Shown in pieces: positions 27,472-35,589 of a DNA stretch of 64,000 nucleotides (positions are counted from its first letter, which is position 1; every line of letters begins with the position of its first letter). This DNA is from Leucobacter luti (GTDB lineage: Bacteria > Actinomycetota > Actinomycetes > Actinomycetales > Microbacteriaceae). The notes beneath the pieces were generated by a model. It saw nothing but the letters and a program-made list of their open reading frames with translations. It was not told the origin of the DNA and did no database searches. A program made the position numbers and the translations under genes. The stretch lies in contig NZ_CP080492.1 in assembly GCF_019464495.1 (NCBI RefSeq), forward strand, positions 1,736,001 through 1,800,000. The letters run 5' to 3'.

Positions 27472-27585
27472 GGGTCTATTCTTCCGCGCCCGATGCCGCG
27501 ACGCACGCGGAAATCGGACATCGTGGTGGGCGGGTTCTAGCTTCGGTGGCGCCTCGCTGCTGCCCGCTCGCGTACGCTCGAGAAC

Positions 27586-28128
27586 ATGAAGGACGTGTCC
27601 GGGCGCACCGCCCTGCTCCGCGCTACTGTCGTCGTCGTGGCCGCGGGAGGGTTGCGGGCACTGACCTACCGTGCGGTCGCTACCGAAGCCGGGGTGTCAC
27701 ACGGGCTCGTGCGGCACCACTTCGGCACGCGAGATCAGCTCGTGGCTGAGGCGATGGAGTACGCGATCCACACGAGCCTGCGCGATTCGAACATGCTGAA
27801 CGATGCGCTGACCCCGGACGAGTTCGCCGGCGGCATCGAATCGCTCGCCGATCGTGAGGCGAGCATTCAGTCGTTCCAGTACGAACTGCTCCTGGAAAGC
27901 CGCCGCAGGCCTGAGCTGCGCCCGCTCGCGGAGCTGCACTATCGCGCGTACCGCGACGCGATCTCGCGCCAGCTCGCCAGGCTCGGCGTTGACGATGCCG
28001 ATCTCACTGAGCTGATCTGGTTCGCACTCGACGGCATTGTGTTTAAGCAGCTCATCATCTCCGAGGACGTCACCCCCGCAGTGCGCCGGATCAGGCAGCT
28101 CGTGGCCGCGGCCGGATCGCCCCGCTAG
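27586..28128 (+). CDS. TetR/AcrR-family regulator
   Basis: 180 residues. The TetR helix-turn-helix is GLRALTYRAVATEAGVSHGLVRHHFGTRDQLVAEAM (about residues 20-58). The ligand domain is helical with no recognisable signature. The ATG at 27586 is used. It lies 115 bp from the divergent Ada-AlkA gene and is the last conserved-type gene before the accessory island. Confidence 0.88.
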   Translation: MKDVSGRTALLRATVVVVAAGGLRALTYRAVATEAGVSHGLVRHHFGTRDQLVAEAMEYAIHTSLRDSNMLNDALTPDEFAGGIESLADREASIQSFQYELLLESRRRPELRPLAELHYRAYRDAISRQLARLGVDDADLTELIWFALDGIVFKQLIISEDVTPAVRRIRQLVAAAGSPR

Positions 28129-28180
28129 CCCCATCCACCCCTAGACCACTCCCCGAGCACACCTCCGAGGTACCCGACAG

Positions 28181-28222
28181 GGCTGCTTCGGTGTACCCGA
28201 AGCAGCCGCCTGGGACCCCTCG
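28181..28222 (+). repeat. Island-border hairpin repeat, left copy
   Basis: GGCTGCTTCG and CGAAGCAGCC form a perfect 10-bp stem with a 7-base loop, followed by CCTGGGACCCCTCG. The same stem and the same 14-base tail occur at 34188-34230 in the same orientation, differing only in the loop and 1-2 bases. It follows the TetR gene and could act as its terminator. Confidence 0.75.
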
Positions 28223-28451
28223 AACCTTATCGAGCACGATCTTCTCTCGCCCGGCGACGCGGGCCGGCCCGGCATACAGCCCGCGCCTTCGGCATCCTGA
28301 TCCGAGCGAGCGGGGACCGGCCGCTTCATTCGGCCTTCGCACTATGCCCCGAACAGGTTTCCGGGCCGCAGGTCGCAACACTCAACTCTCACCGTGTGCG
28401 TTGCTGATATCACCCATCGTTTGAATTACAGGCAGGACACTTCACTCATTC

Positions 28452-28640
28452 GTGTTGAACATCGTCAGAGGACCCGGAAATACTGGGATGATTGGTGGAT
28501 TCTCCTATGCCGAACAGTTGCGCGGACACCGAGAATTCGACCCGCTACTGACCCTAGGAATTGGAATCGCGGGAGTCTCTGCCACCGCGCTCGTGGCCAG
28601 CTCACTTCACCGGAAGAGAAGGAACCATGCGCCGCAGTAG
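28452..28640 (+). CDS. Possible small membrane protein
   Basis: A 62-residue reading frame from GTG 28452 contains one hydrophobic stretch (LLTLGIGIAGVSATALVASSL) and a basic C-terminus (LHRKRRNH). It overlaps the start of the next lipoprotein by 14 bp, which would allow coupling. No clear ribosome site is visible and I recognise no family, so this is tentative. Confidence 0.3.
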   Translation: MLNIVRGPGNTGMIGGFSYAEQLRGHREFDPLLTLGIGIAGVSATALVASSLHRKRRNHAPQ

Positions 28641-29085
28641 ACTCACGTACCCAGTGTTCGCGATCACGGCAGTAGGGATCATCATGTTCTCCGCCGGGTG
28701 CAGCAGTGACACTGCCGGTAATACCCCAGTGGGCGCAGACGGCTTCCCTCCACAGGAGGGGAAACTGGAGGAGTTCTCTGGGAGAATTGTTGATCAAGGA
28801 ACTGGATGTCTCCCCATCTCAACCGACTCAGGAGCTGAGCGCTGGGTTGTATGGCCGCCCGGAAGCCAGCGGGTTGAGACACCGGAGGACAGTATCCAGC
28901 TGCCAGGCGGCGATGTTGTGACAGCCGGGGATGAAGTTTGGCTGAAAGGACGTTCAGCCCCTCGATCCGCACTACCGGATGGCGAGAATCCCTCAAGCAT
29001 GTGGGGAAGTCTGGCGAGGTTCTGCCTGAGTAGCACGCCAATCGATGACGAACTCGTTGTCGCAGATGATGCCCGGAGACAATAG
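28627..29085 (+). CDS. Small lipoprotein of unknown function
   Basis: 152 residues with a signal peptide and lipobox FSAGC. The start is the ATG at 28627 behind AGAGAAGGAACC. The mature part contains GRIVDQGTGCLPISTDSGAERW and GDEVWLKGR, suggesting a small beta-barrel (OB-like) fold, but this is a guess. Two later cysteines could form a disulphide. No homology is recognised. It lies at the left end of the accessory island. Confidence 0.65.
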   Translation: MRRSRLTYPVFAITAVGIIMFSAGCSSDTAGNTPVGADGFPPQEGKLEEFSGRIVDQGTGCLPISTDSGAERWVVWPPGSQRVETPEDSIQLPGGDVVTAGDEVWLKGRSAPRSALPDGENPSSMWGSLARFCLSSTPIDDELVVADDARRQ

Positions 29086-29214
29086 TCAGATTCAGAAAGC
29101 ACTTGTGGGTGCCCCGCTCAGGACCTCGCACTTGACACTCTCCAACCCGGCCAACGCGGGTTCCCACCCGGCGTAGCCGCACAACGGTCACACCCCAAAG
29201 AGCCCAGGTAGCCT

Positions 29215-29302
29215 TGACCCTGTTTTGTGAACACAGGGTTATGCGGCTTGTTGTAGCTTCGCGGTCTGGTCTGACTATCTCAGCTCGAAAGTGACTGGGG
29301 TG
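29215..29302 (+). mobile_element. 88-bp terminal remnant of an IS3-family element
   Basis: The segment starts with the inverted-repeat end TGACCCTGTTTTGTG and is about 90% identical, at a constant offset of 3877 bp, to the right end of the IS at 33092-34177. It includes the last codons of a transposase on the minus strand (TPVTFELR). It stops abruptly where a TniB-like ATPase frame begins, so the rest of the element has been deleted. Confidence 0.85.
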
Positions 29303-29727
29303 GCATCATCATCAATGATGAGGCAGAGAGACTCACCGCAACCGCACTCGAGGTACTCCGAGATCGACACGACCGGCAGCACACCGCCATAGTCCTGATC
29401 GGAATGCCCGGGATCGATCAGCGTTTTCGGCACTACCCCCAACTCCACAGTCGACTCGGCTTCTCGCACCGACACCGAATCCTCGGCCGCGACGAACTGC
29501 TATTCGTGCTCACCAGACACTGGAAAAGACTCGGACGCACGCTCGACCCCGAAGACTTCACAGACGCGCATGCCATCGTCGCTGTCGACCGCATCACCCG
29601 CGGCAACTTTCGATTCCTCGAACGACTCTTCCCGCAGATCCCCAGGATCCTGAAAATCAACGAGCTCGAAACCATCACCGACGAAGTGATCGAAGCAGCC
29701 GTCAGCACCCTCGTCATCGGCACCTGA
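29303..29727 (+). pseudogene. C-terminal fragment of a TniB/IstB-like transposition ATPase
   Basis: The frame opens at IINDEAERLTATALEVLRDR, a Walker B-like IIxDEAERL of AAA ATPases used by Tn5053/Mu-type transposons. It continues IVLIGMPGIDQRF and GRDELLFVLTRHWKRLG and ends near TLVIGT. The Walker A half is missing and the 5' border is the IS end at 29302. An internal ATG at 29404 could start a 107-residue product, but it would lack ATPase motifs. It is a relic of a different transposon. Confidence 0.72.
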
Positions 29728-29835
29728 CCCTGCCATTCAAAGATGTGAAATCAGCGCCACCGAACGACAAAACCCACAGATCAGTGAAACTAGGTTGCGT
29801 GTAAATTTCACCTCGCAAGGAGGAATCCAGATGTT

Positions 29836-30057
29836 ATGGCACTGAAGCGTCTCACAGAAGTGAACACTCGACAGTGTGTATTGATCAACACGGCGAACAC
29901 TGCGCGCGTAGCCGTGGAGAAAACAGATGAGCCCTGGAGGCCCAACTCGGAGGGGCTTCCGATCAACGTGACAAACTACTTGGAAATTACGTTCCGTCAC
30001 AATGGAACGACAGTGCGCTACGTGCCGCTTGGAACCAGTATTAGAAGACGCACCTGA
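29836..30057 (+). CDS. Hypothetical small protein
   Basis: 73 residues, mostly polar (MALKRLTEVNTRQCVLINTA, then NYLEITFRHNGTTVRYVPLG), with no signal or membrane segment. An AGGAGG site lies 12 nt before the ATG, longer than usual. The composition is lower in GC than the flanking core genome. No family is recognised. Confidence 0.45.
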   Translation: MALKRLTEVNTRQCVLINTANTARVAVEKTDEPWRPNSEGLPINVTNYLEITFRHNGTTVRYVPLGTSIRRRT

Positions 30058-30164
30058 CGCTGGCGATGGGCGTTGGATTCTTCAACGGGCTCAGCGGTAT
30101 CTCAACCAGAGCAGCTGAACCCAAGCCTCAATGAGTGTTGGAACATCTACACACGTCTGTAAGC

Positions 30165-30212
30165 GGCTATCGAGGTGAGGTGCACGCGAGCTGCCACCTC
30201 ACCTCGATAGCC
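30165..30212. repeat. Perfect 18-bp inverted repeat in a gene-free gap
   Basis: GGCTATCGAGGTGAGGTG pairs with CACCTCACCTCGATAGCC around a 12-base loop, within the 280-bp gene-free stretch 30058-30336. It has no U-tract. It could be a terminator, or the binding or cleavage site of a lost element. Confidence 0.7.
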
Positions 30213-30258
30213 TGCGCCTACGTGAAAGCCCCAATCCGCATTGAAGACTGCTCTTGAC

Positions 30259-30310
30259 CGAAGGTCTGGCGCAAGCCTCGTCATTTAGTGCGGGGTAAGC
30301 CAGACCTTCG
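30259..30310. repeat. 12-bp inverted repeat next to the 18-bp repeat
   Basis: CGAAGGTCTGGC and GCCAGACCTTCG are perfect 12-base arms separated by 28 bp, ending 27 bp before the stop of the minus-strand gene at 30337. It may be a terminator for that gene. Confidence 0.5.
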
Positions 30311-30336
30311 CCAATTCTGCGGCGTCGTGCGCCCGC

Positions 30337-30687
30337 TCAAACTCGCAAGTTCCAACGAACGTTGCTGCTGTGCGCCCGAGCGATATCGATCAAGTCAATG
30401 GCTGTGCGAAGCTCCTGGGCGGCATCTTCCAACACATGTGACGCTTCCAAGCTTGAAGTGGTATCTCCTCGTAATTCGAGACCAGCGGTTGCAGAGCCGT
30501 GCCAAACCTCAAGCTGATCGCAAACTTGAGATATTGCGGAAAGATGCTCGCCTAGCCGTTCAAGCAGCAGTGGAGCGTCCGACGGGTTCCTGAGGATCCG
30601 AGTAGACCTCAAAAGCGCATTGTCAACCGGCCTAAGACTATTGAGGACTGCAACAGGATCCAGTTCAGGCTCCGGGTTCACGTTCAA
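30337..30687 (-). CDS. Hypothetical helical protein
   Basis: 116 residues from a TTG start, chosen because AGGAGG sits six bases upstream. It is helical and leucine-rich (LLLERLGEHLSAISQVCDQLEVW, LEDAAQELRTAIDLIDIARAH), without signal peptide or membrane segment. No family is recognised. It follows the lipoprotein gene at 30726 by 38 bp on the same strand, so it may be co-transcribed with the secreted pair. Confidence 0.6.
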   Translation of the reverse strand: MNVNPEPELDPVAVLNSLRPVDNALLRSTRILRNPSDAPLLLERLGEHLSAISQVCDQLEVWHGSATAGLELRGDTTSSLEASHVLEDAAQELRTAIDLIDIARAHSSNVRWNLRV

Positions 30688-30725
30688 AACATGCCTCCTC
30701 TTCTAGGGAACAAAGAATCGTCGCT

Positions 30726-31307
30726 TTACTGGCGACGAATTCCAGCGACCCACCCGACAGTATTTGTTGAGCCATCCTCTGTCGGCAGTTCAGAAGCTTT
30801 GTAGTACTCAACGAAGATTGACACTACAAAGTCCTCAGGAAGTCCACTGGCATCGATCGAAAATTCCATCCCAGTTTCTGTGTCGCTCAGTTCACAGGCG
30901 GTTTCTGATTCCAGACAATCAAATTGCTCGACCGGGTCGGAGGTTGGGTCGACACTCTCAACTGTTCCCGAGAAAACTAGGACGGTCAGGCTTAGCGGGC
31001 GCTCAGGGGCGGAGATTCGGAAAGAAACACGATCACTTCCGATTTCAACCTCGTCCTTTGGCCGTTCTCCATCACTCACGATGGATTCGTGCCCTTCCGA
31101 TGTACTCCAGTCCAAGGAGTAGGCTGGAATCATCGAGGAGCTGATTGCAAGCGTGGGCACGCTTAGAGGCACATCACCCATTGCCACCAGAGGTTGTTGT
31201 TCGATCACGTCGATACCTTCCTGGGCTGTTCCAGACGAAGCGCAACCGCCGACACCGACAACAGCCATCACAAGCACGGCGAGAGGAACTATCAGTTTGC
31301 GTTGCAC
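30726..31307 (-). CDS. Lipoprotein of unknown function
   Basis: 193 residues with lipobox VGVGGC and an acidic mature domain that appears beta-rich (SFRISAPERPLSLTVLVFSG, EFSIDASGLPEDFVVSIFVEYY). It has one cysteine pair (FDCLESETACEL). The start overlaps the upstream secreted-protein gene by 16 bp, implying coupled expression. It is low in GC for this genome, consistent with foreign origin. No family is recognised. Confidence 0.7.
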   Translation of the reverse strand: MQRKLIVPLAVLVMAVVGVGGCASSGTAQEGIDVIEQQPLVAMGDVPLSVPTLAISSSMIPAYSLDWSTSEGHESIVSDGERPKDEVEIGSDRVSFRISAPERPLSLTVLVFSGTVESVDPTSDPVEQFDCLESETACELSDTETGMEFSIDASGLPEDFVVSIFVEYYKASELPTEDGSTNTVGWVAGIRRQ

Positions 31308-31915
31308 CCAAACCTAGTTTCTTTGTCGCTACTTGTCCGCGCAACGTAGCTCTTCTTGCCAATCATGATCCGATGGTAGCCGTTGCCTCGATAGGTCTGG
31401 AACGACAAATTCGAGCAGTAGCTCTTCGCGTTGACATCAAGTGTTCTGTTGTTCGTCTTTTTCTCTTTCTGCATGTAGACAATTCGATGCCACTGACCGA
31501 ACCAACCCTTCTTCATGATTTCGGTCCCTACAACGCTAAGCGTGGGGTTCTTGGTGCAGTTGTAATTCCTGGCATGCACTGACGCAAGTCCCTTGCTCCG
31601 GTGAACTCGCTCCGTGTGGGCCCAGCAGTTGTAGGGATTCACAGTGATTTTCGCACTGGCGCCTACCCACACCCCGGAACTCAGCTGACTATTTGCCGCA
31701 CTACCTCCGCCTCCAAGCGAAGCTGTCGGGCGATTTACGAACACTTCAGAGGCGGTTCCGCTGTTGCGCACGTCTCGCGCGGCGACACTTGGGTCAGAAG
31801 GATCCTGCGGTACAGCTATGGCTGAAGTCGAGGCGACAAGAAGTCCACCTGCTGCAATCGTGAATGCTGCGGTGATAGCCACCAACCGCTGAAAGGGGCG
31901 GGATTGCCTGAACAC
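31292..31915 (-). CDS. Secreted protein of unknown function
   Basis: 207 residues with a signal peptide (LVAITAAFTIAAGGLLVAS, cleavage near AIA). The mature part is basic and rich in Asn, Cys and Tyr (NPYNCWAHTERVHRSKGLAS, ARNYNCTKNPTL), with four cysteines. The GTG at 31915 is preceded by AAAGGAGA five bases away. It overlaps the downstream lipoprotein gene by 16 bp. A toxin-immunity or enzyme-inhibitor pair is possible, but the sequence shows no catalytic motif. Confidence 0.7.
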   Translation of the reverse strand: MFRQSRPFQRLVAITAAFTIAAGGLLVASTSAIAVPQDPSDPSVAARDVRNSGTASEVFVNRPTASLGGGGSAANSQLSSGVWVGASAKITVNPYNCWAHTERVHRSKGLASVHARNYNCTKNPTLSVVGTEIMKKGWFGQWHRIVYMQKEKKTNNRTLDVNAKSYCSNLSFQTYRGNGYHRIMIGKKSYVARTSSDKETRFGCNAN

Positions 31916-31984
31916 TCATTCTCCTTTGAGTAGTGAATTTCCCCCCTTTGAAGAGGGTATGCGCTTGAGCCTTCTTTCTGCAAC

Positions 31985-32531
31985 TTGCTGACTTCCGTCT
32001 ATATCTCGCTGCCAGCAGTGTTGGCTGCTGAGGGTACGTCGGTGACGGCTCGCACGGTGCAAGCGCGTGCGCGCGTGAGTATGTCGGTGGCTGCTACCGC
32101 TGCACGGGAGTGGAACGCGCAAGCGACGGCAGCGCGCGAGATCCCCGAGGCCCCGAGCCAGGTACTCGCCCGCGTTGATGCGATCGGGCGGTCGACTGTC
32201 GAGCGCGCCAGGTCTGAGCACGACACCGAGCAGGAAGGGTGGGCCGCGCGCCTGAGTGCAGGAAGAAAAAGAGCGGTCGGGCCTACTGAGGAGATTGAGC
32301 GGGTCGAACGCGAGCTTGGAGAAGCGAGGGCACCGCGGAAGCGGAAGCGTCCGAGCTTCGCGCCCGAATTGCTGCGCTCGAAGATGAGGCTTCCAGGGCC
32401 ATTGCTGCTACCGAAGCTGCTGCTGGAGCGGCCGCTGAGACTCGGGCTCGGGCTGCTGTCGCTGAGGGTGCTGCACAAGGGCTCCACGAAGCCCTGTCGG
32501 TGCGACCATCGGCCCCGCAGGAGGGTTGAGC
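31985..32531 (+). pseudogene. KfrA-like DNA-binding/coiled-coil protein, frameshifted
   Basis: The first part (LPAVLAAEGTSVTARTVQARARVSMSVAATAAREWNA) matches the N-terminal DNA-binding domain of plasmid KfrA proteins. A long alanine-rich coiled coil should follow. Near 32325 the frame changes; in the other frame the coil continues (ASELRARIAALEDEASRAI) to a stop at 32529-32531. Adding one G to the GGG run near 32330 restores a single frame. KfrA proteins are usually plasmid-encoded, so this marks plasmid or ICE ancestry. Confidence 0.7.
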
Positions 32532-32626
32532 TCAGCGCCGCATAGGGTCGAACCTGCTGCAGTGATAGCTCGATAGTTCAATCGAGCGCGGAAGGCCGTT
32601 CACCCGCCGATGCGTCGGGGAATGGT

Positions 32627-32932
32627 CTAGCGGGGAAGCCTGCCCTTGAAGGAGCGCAGGAACGAACGCTTGGCTTTCTCCGGTGGTACCGAGCTATATT
32701 CGTGCGGCATCTCATTGCGGTTGTTGGCGTTGTCAACTGCGATGTATTTGTCGATAATGTGCGCTTTTCCGAGTAGCGATTCTGGGGTTTCAAGTGCCGC
32801 ACCGACCCTCCTGCCCGCGCGGCACGCCAAGACGTTGATAACCCCTGGGTCATGCGCTGCTCGGACTAGTTCAGCGCGGGCGTGCTTGAGCTCGACTGTC
32901 TCTGAATGAGCGGTGGCGGGATTCGTGTTCAC
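32627..32932 (-). CDS. Hypothetical protein next to a recombinase relic
   Basis: 101 residues from GTG 32932, with GGAG four bases upstream. It is basic and helical (ETVELKHARAELVRAAHDPG, EKAKRSFLRSFKGRLPR) and has no recognised domain. It follows the recombinase fragment by 38 bp on the same strand, as expected for a gene of the same lost element. Confidence 0.5.
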   Translation of the reverse strand: MNTNPATAHSETVELKHARAELVRAAHDPGVINVLACRAGRRVGAALETPESLLGKAHIIDKYIAVDNANNRNEMPHEYSSVPPEKAKRSFLRSFKGRLPR

Positions 32933-32970
32933 GGTTCTCCAATGAGTTGCTCTGCCGTTGAGGCGTAGCG

Positions 32971-33091
32971 ATCAAAGCTCGCTTTTGGTTGCTTGGGTGC
33001 GTTGGAGTTCACGGTAGACGGTGGCGCGGGATATGTCGAAGAGTTCCGCAAGTTCGGTCTGGGTGTGCTTGCCTGCTGCGTGTGTCGACCT
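32971..33091 (-). pseudogene. C-terminal helix-turn-helix fragment of a serine recombinase
   Basis: Reading the minus strand into the IS border gives GKHTQTELAELFDISRATVY followed by RELQR and a stop at 32971-32973. This is the DNA-binding helix-turn-helix of resolvase/invertase proteins. The catalytic domain is absent, because the IS end at 33092 cuts the gene. Confidence 0.75.
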
Positions 33092-34177
33092 TGACCCTGT
33101 TTTGTGGAAACAGGGTTATGCGGCTTGTTGTAACTTCGCGGTCTGATCTGAGTATCGGAGCTCGAAAGTGACTGGGGTGACCTGGCCGAGCGAGGCGTGT
33201 CGGCGACGTCGGTTGTAGCGGTCCTCGATCCATTCCCCAACAGCTTGCTTGGCACGCTGTTTCGTCGGCGAGATCCGGCGGCAATAGAACTCGGTTTTCA
33301 GAGTCGCGAAAACGATTCCGCCGTCGCGTTGTCCCAGCACACGCCGGTGCGCCCCATCGAGCGGGGAATGCCGTTGCTCGCGGCGAACGCGGTGACCTGT
33401 GCCGATGCGTACTGGGTGCCCCAGTCAGTGTGGAACACGACCTGGCCAGACAAGCTTCCGCGGAGCGTGACTGCCATCTGCAGGGCCTGCTCTACGAGAT
33501 CGGTATGCAGCTGTTCATCAATGGCCCAACCGGTCACCCGCCACGAGTGCGCGTCGACCAGTGTCACTAAATGCAGCCACGCTTCCCAAATGCGCAGATA
33601 GGTGATGTCGCCGGCCCAAAGCTGGTTCAACGCACAGGTGTCCCATTCCCGGTTCGCTGCGTCAGACTCACCGTGAAACCATGCCACTCTCTGCTCAATG
33701 CGTTCCTGCCGGAGAGTGCGTGTTGACGGGCCGCGGCCCAGCCAGGCGTAGTACCCAGAACGTGCCACACGCAAAAGCCGTGCCGTGCGCACGACCGTGA
33801 AGTTGTTCTTCTCCGCCAGCATCAGCTTGAACGCTTCCCGTTCGCATCCGACGCTTCCTGAGCGAAGAAGAGTGGCGCTTTTTCGAGAACGCCCGATCCA
33901 GCTTCAGGTCCGCGTTTTCTTTCCGCAGCCGGGCCAGCTCGGCCCGTTCTGTCCCGTTCAACGCGCTAGCACTGGCTTCGTGCCGGGCCGTATGTGCGTT
34001 GACCCAGTTGCCCAGGGTCTGCTCAACAATGCCCAGCTCGCGAGCGACAGGCGCGACCGGCCGGCCGGTGTTCATCACCAGCTTCACGGCCTCGTCTGTG
34101 AACTCAGGCGTGTACGCCTTGCGCCTTTTTCGCCTAAAGACCTTCCTCCACTAGAGAGTGTCCACCAACCAGGGTCA
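33092..34177 (-). mobile_element. IS3-family insertion sequence, internally deleted
   Basis: The ends are imperfect inverted repeats beginning TGACCCTG, matching at 17 of the first 20 positions. The 1086-bp length is short for the family; comparison of the transposase with its usual length suggests about 180 bp are missing internally. No clear target duplication is visible at the borders (ACCT against CTGC). Confidence 0.87.
33116..34134 (-). pseudogene. IS3-type transposase OrfA/OrfB, broken
   Basis: OrfA carries the helix-turn-helix (AYTPEFTDEAVKLVMNTGRP, REYGxVEQTLGNWV-like) and a leucine-zipper region (RAELARLRKENADLKLDRAF). OrfB begins MLAEKNNFTVVRTARLL and keeps DDE residues in GDITYL, HTDWGTQYAS and AESF. 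Between WFHGESDA and REWDT about 60 residues usual for the family are absent. Near 33315 the frame breaks at a TTTT run (one more T restores it) before the FATLKTEFY to TPVTFELRYS end. It is not expected to be active. Confidence 0.85.
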
Positions 34178-34180
34178 CTG

Positions 34181-34230
34181 CCAGGGTGGCTGCTTCGGCA
34201 CGCGCGAAGCAGCCACCCTGGGACCCCTCG
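34181..34230 (+). repeat. Island-border hairpin repeat, right copy
   Basis: A perfect 17-bp stem (CCAGGGTGGCTGCTTCG / CGAAGCAGCCACCCTGG) with a 7-base loop is followed by GACCCCTCGGGGTC, itself a small hairpin. The core stem and tail match the copy at 28181-28222 in the same orientation. It abuts the IS end at 34177. Confidence 0.8.
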
Positions 34231-34260
34231 GGGTCACCCGTCGCGAATTTCCCTTCACAC

Positions 34261-34289
34261 TTGACTATCCAAATGGATAGTTTTAAGCT
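34261..34289 (+). promoter_or_regulatory. Promoter with palindromic operator before the OCD-family gene
   Basis: A TTGACT -35 (34261-34266) and a weak TAAGCT -10 (34284-34289) are 17 bp apart. The 18-bp perfect palindrome ACTATCCAAATGGATAGT (34264-34281) overlaps the -35 and the spacer, as expected for a repressor site. The FCD-GntR regulator at 42593 in the same cluster is a candidate binder. Confidence 0.6.
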
Positions 34290-34369
34290 GACGCTATTCG
34301 CGAGGCCCACCGCCGGGTCCCGCACCGGGCGATGTCGCTCGGGAAGCCAAGCGAAAGAGACACACCGAC

Positions 34370-35500
34370 GTGACCGATACCCAGATCGACTTTCTCTACC
34401 TCAGCGAGCCAGACATGATCCGCGCTGGCGTCACCGACATGGCGGCATGCGTCGACACGATGTCAGACATGCTCGGACTGTTCGCCGCGGGCGACTACCG
34501 GATGGCGGGCACCGAGAACAACTCGCACGGCGCGCAGATCTACTTCCCGGAAACTGAGCTCTTCCCCGGCATGCCCGTTGACGGACCGGATCGCCGATTC
34601 ATGGCGATGCCCGCTTACCTGGGTGGCGACTATCAGATGGCCGGTTGCAAGTGGTACGGCTCAAACGTCGAGAACAAACAGCGCGGCCTCCCCCGTTCCA
34701 TCCTGATGTTTACACTCAGCGACAAGGACACTGGCGCCCCGCTCGCGATCATGTCGGCGAATCTGCTGAGTGCCTACCGCACGGGTGCGATCCCAGGCGT
34801 TGGCGCTCGGTACCTTGCACGCGAAGACGCGCGCGTGATCGGTATCGTTGGCCCCGGCCCCATGAACCGCACCTCCCTCGAGTCATTCATGGCCACACGA
34901 CCCGGCATCGACACCGTGAAGGTTGCAGGCCGCGGCCAAGCGGGCATCGATGCATTCATCCGCTGGGCACAAGAGCGCTTCCCTGAGATCAGCACGATCG
35001 AGCAGGTCGCCGATATGGAGGCTGCCGTGCGTGGCTCCGACATCGTGAGCGTCGCGGTGCCCAGCCCATCGGGCTCGAAACACTACCCCCACATCAAGGA
35101 CGAGTGGGTGAAGCCGGGGGCGTTTATCTGCTGCTCGGCTCACCTATCACTCGATGAGTCGCTCATCACACGGTCCCGTCACGTCGCCGACGCACGGAAA
35201 ATCTATGAGGCCTGGGGCGAAGAGCTGCCGGCGCCCGCCTCCGAGACCGTCGGGATCTGGGGCATGCACCTGTTCGATCGGGTGCGCGACGGCCGCATGC
35301 GCCCCGAGCAGTTCGAGGACATCGGCGAAATCATCCAGGGGAAGACCCCTGCGCGCCAACATGAAGATGAGGTGTTCATCTACTCGGTCGGCGGCATGCC
35401 GGTCGAAGACGTGGCCTGGGCAACGCAGGTATACCGCAACGCGGTGCGCGACGGGATCGGCACAAAGCTGAACCTGTGGGAGACCCCGGCAATGGCCTAG
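34370..35500 (+). CDS. Ornithine cyclodeaminase/mu-crystallin family protein
   Basis: 376 residues of the OCD/mu-crystallin family. It has KWYGSNVENKQRGLPRSILM, then SANLLSAYRTGAIPGVGARYLA, and a Rossmann-type VIGIVGPGPMNRTSLESF nucleotide site that departs from the usual GxGxxA. Proteins of this kind next to an FAD amine oxidase are often labelled tyramine oxidase subunit B in public annotation; that is a recollection, not a search result. It starts at GTG 34370. A tight cluster with the FAD oxidase implies joint oxidation of an amine or N-methyl amino acid. Confidence 0.85.
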   Translation: MTDTQIDFLYLSEPDMIRAGVTDMAACVDTMSDMLGLFAAGDYRMAGTENNSHGAQIYFPETELFPGMPVDGPDRRFMAMPAYLGGDYQMAGCKWYGSNVENKQRGLPRSILMFTLSDKDTGAPLAIMSANLLSAYRTGAIPGVGARYLAREDARVIGIVGPGPMNRTSLESFMATRPGIDTVKVAGRGQAGIDAFIRWAQERFPEISTIEQVADMEAAVRGSDIVSVAVPSPSGSKHYPHIKDEWVKPGAFICCSAHLSLDESLITRSRHVADARKIYEAWGEELPAPASETVGIWGMHLFDRVRDGRMRPEQFEDIGEIIQGKTPARQHEDEVFIYSVGGMPVEDVAWATQVYRNAVRDGIGTKLNLWETPAMA

Positions 35501-35589
35501 CTGCCGCACGCAGCGCGCCTCGCACTCCCGGGGAATTAGGCGCTGCGATTCGCGCCCCCAAGCATCAGCACACAAGAAAGAGGAACCCC

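Noticed and set aside
33085..34185. Target-site duplication of the IS3-family element
   Set aside because: The 3-4 bp next to the two ends (CCT and CTG) do not match, so no duplication can be claimed.
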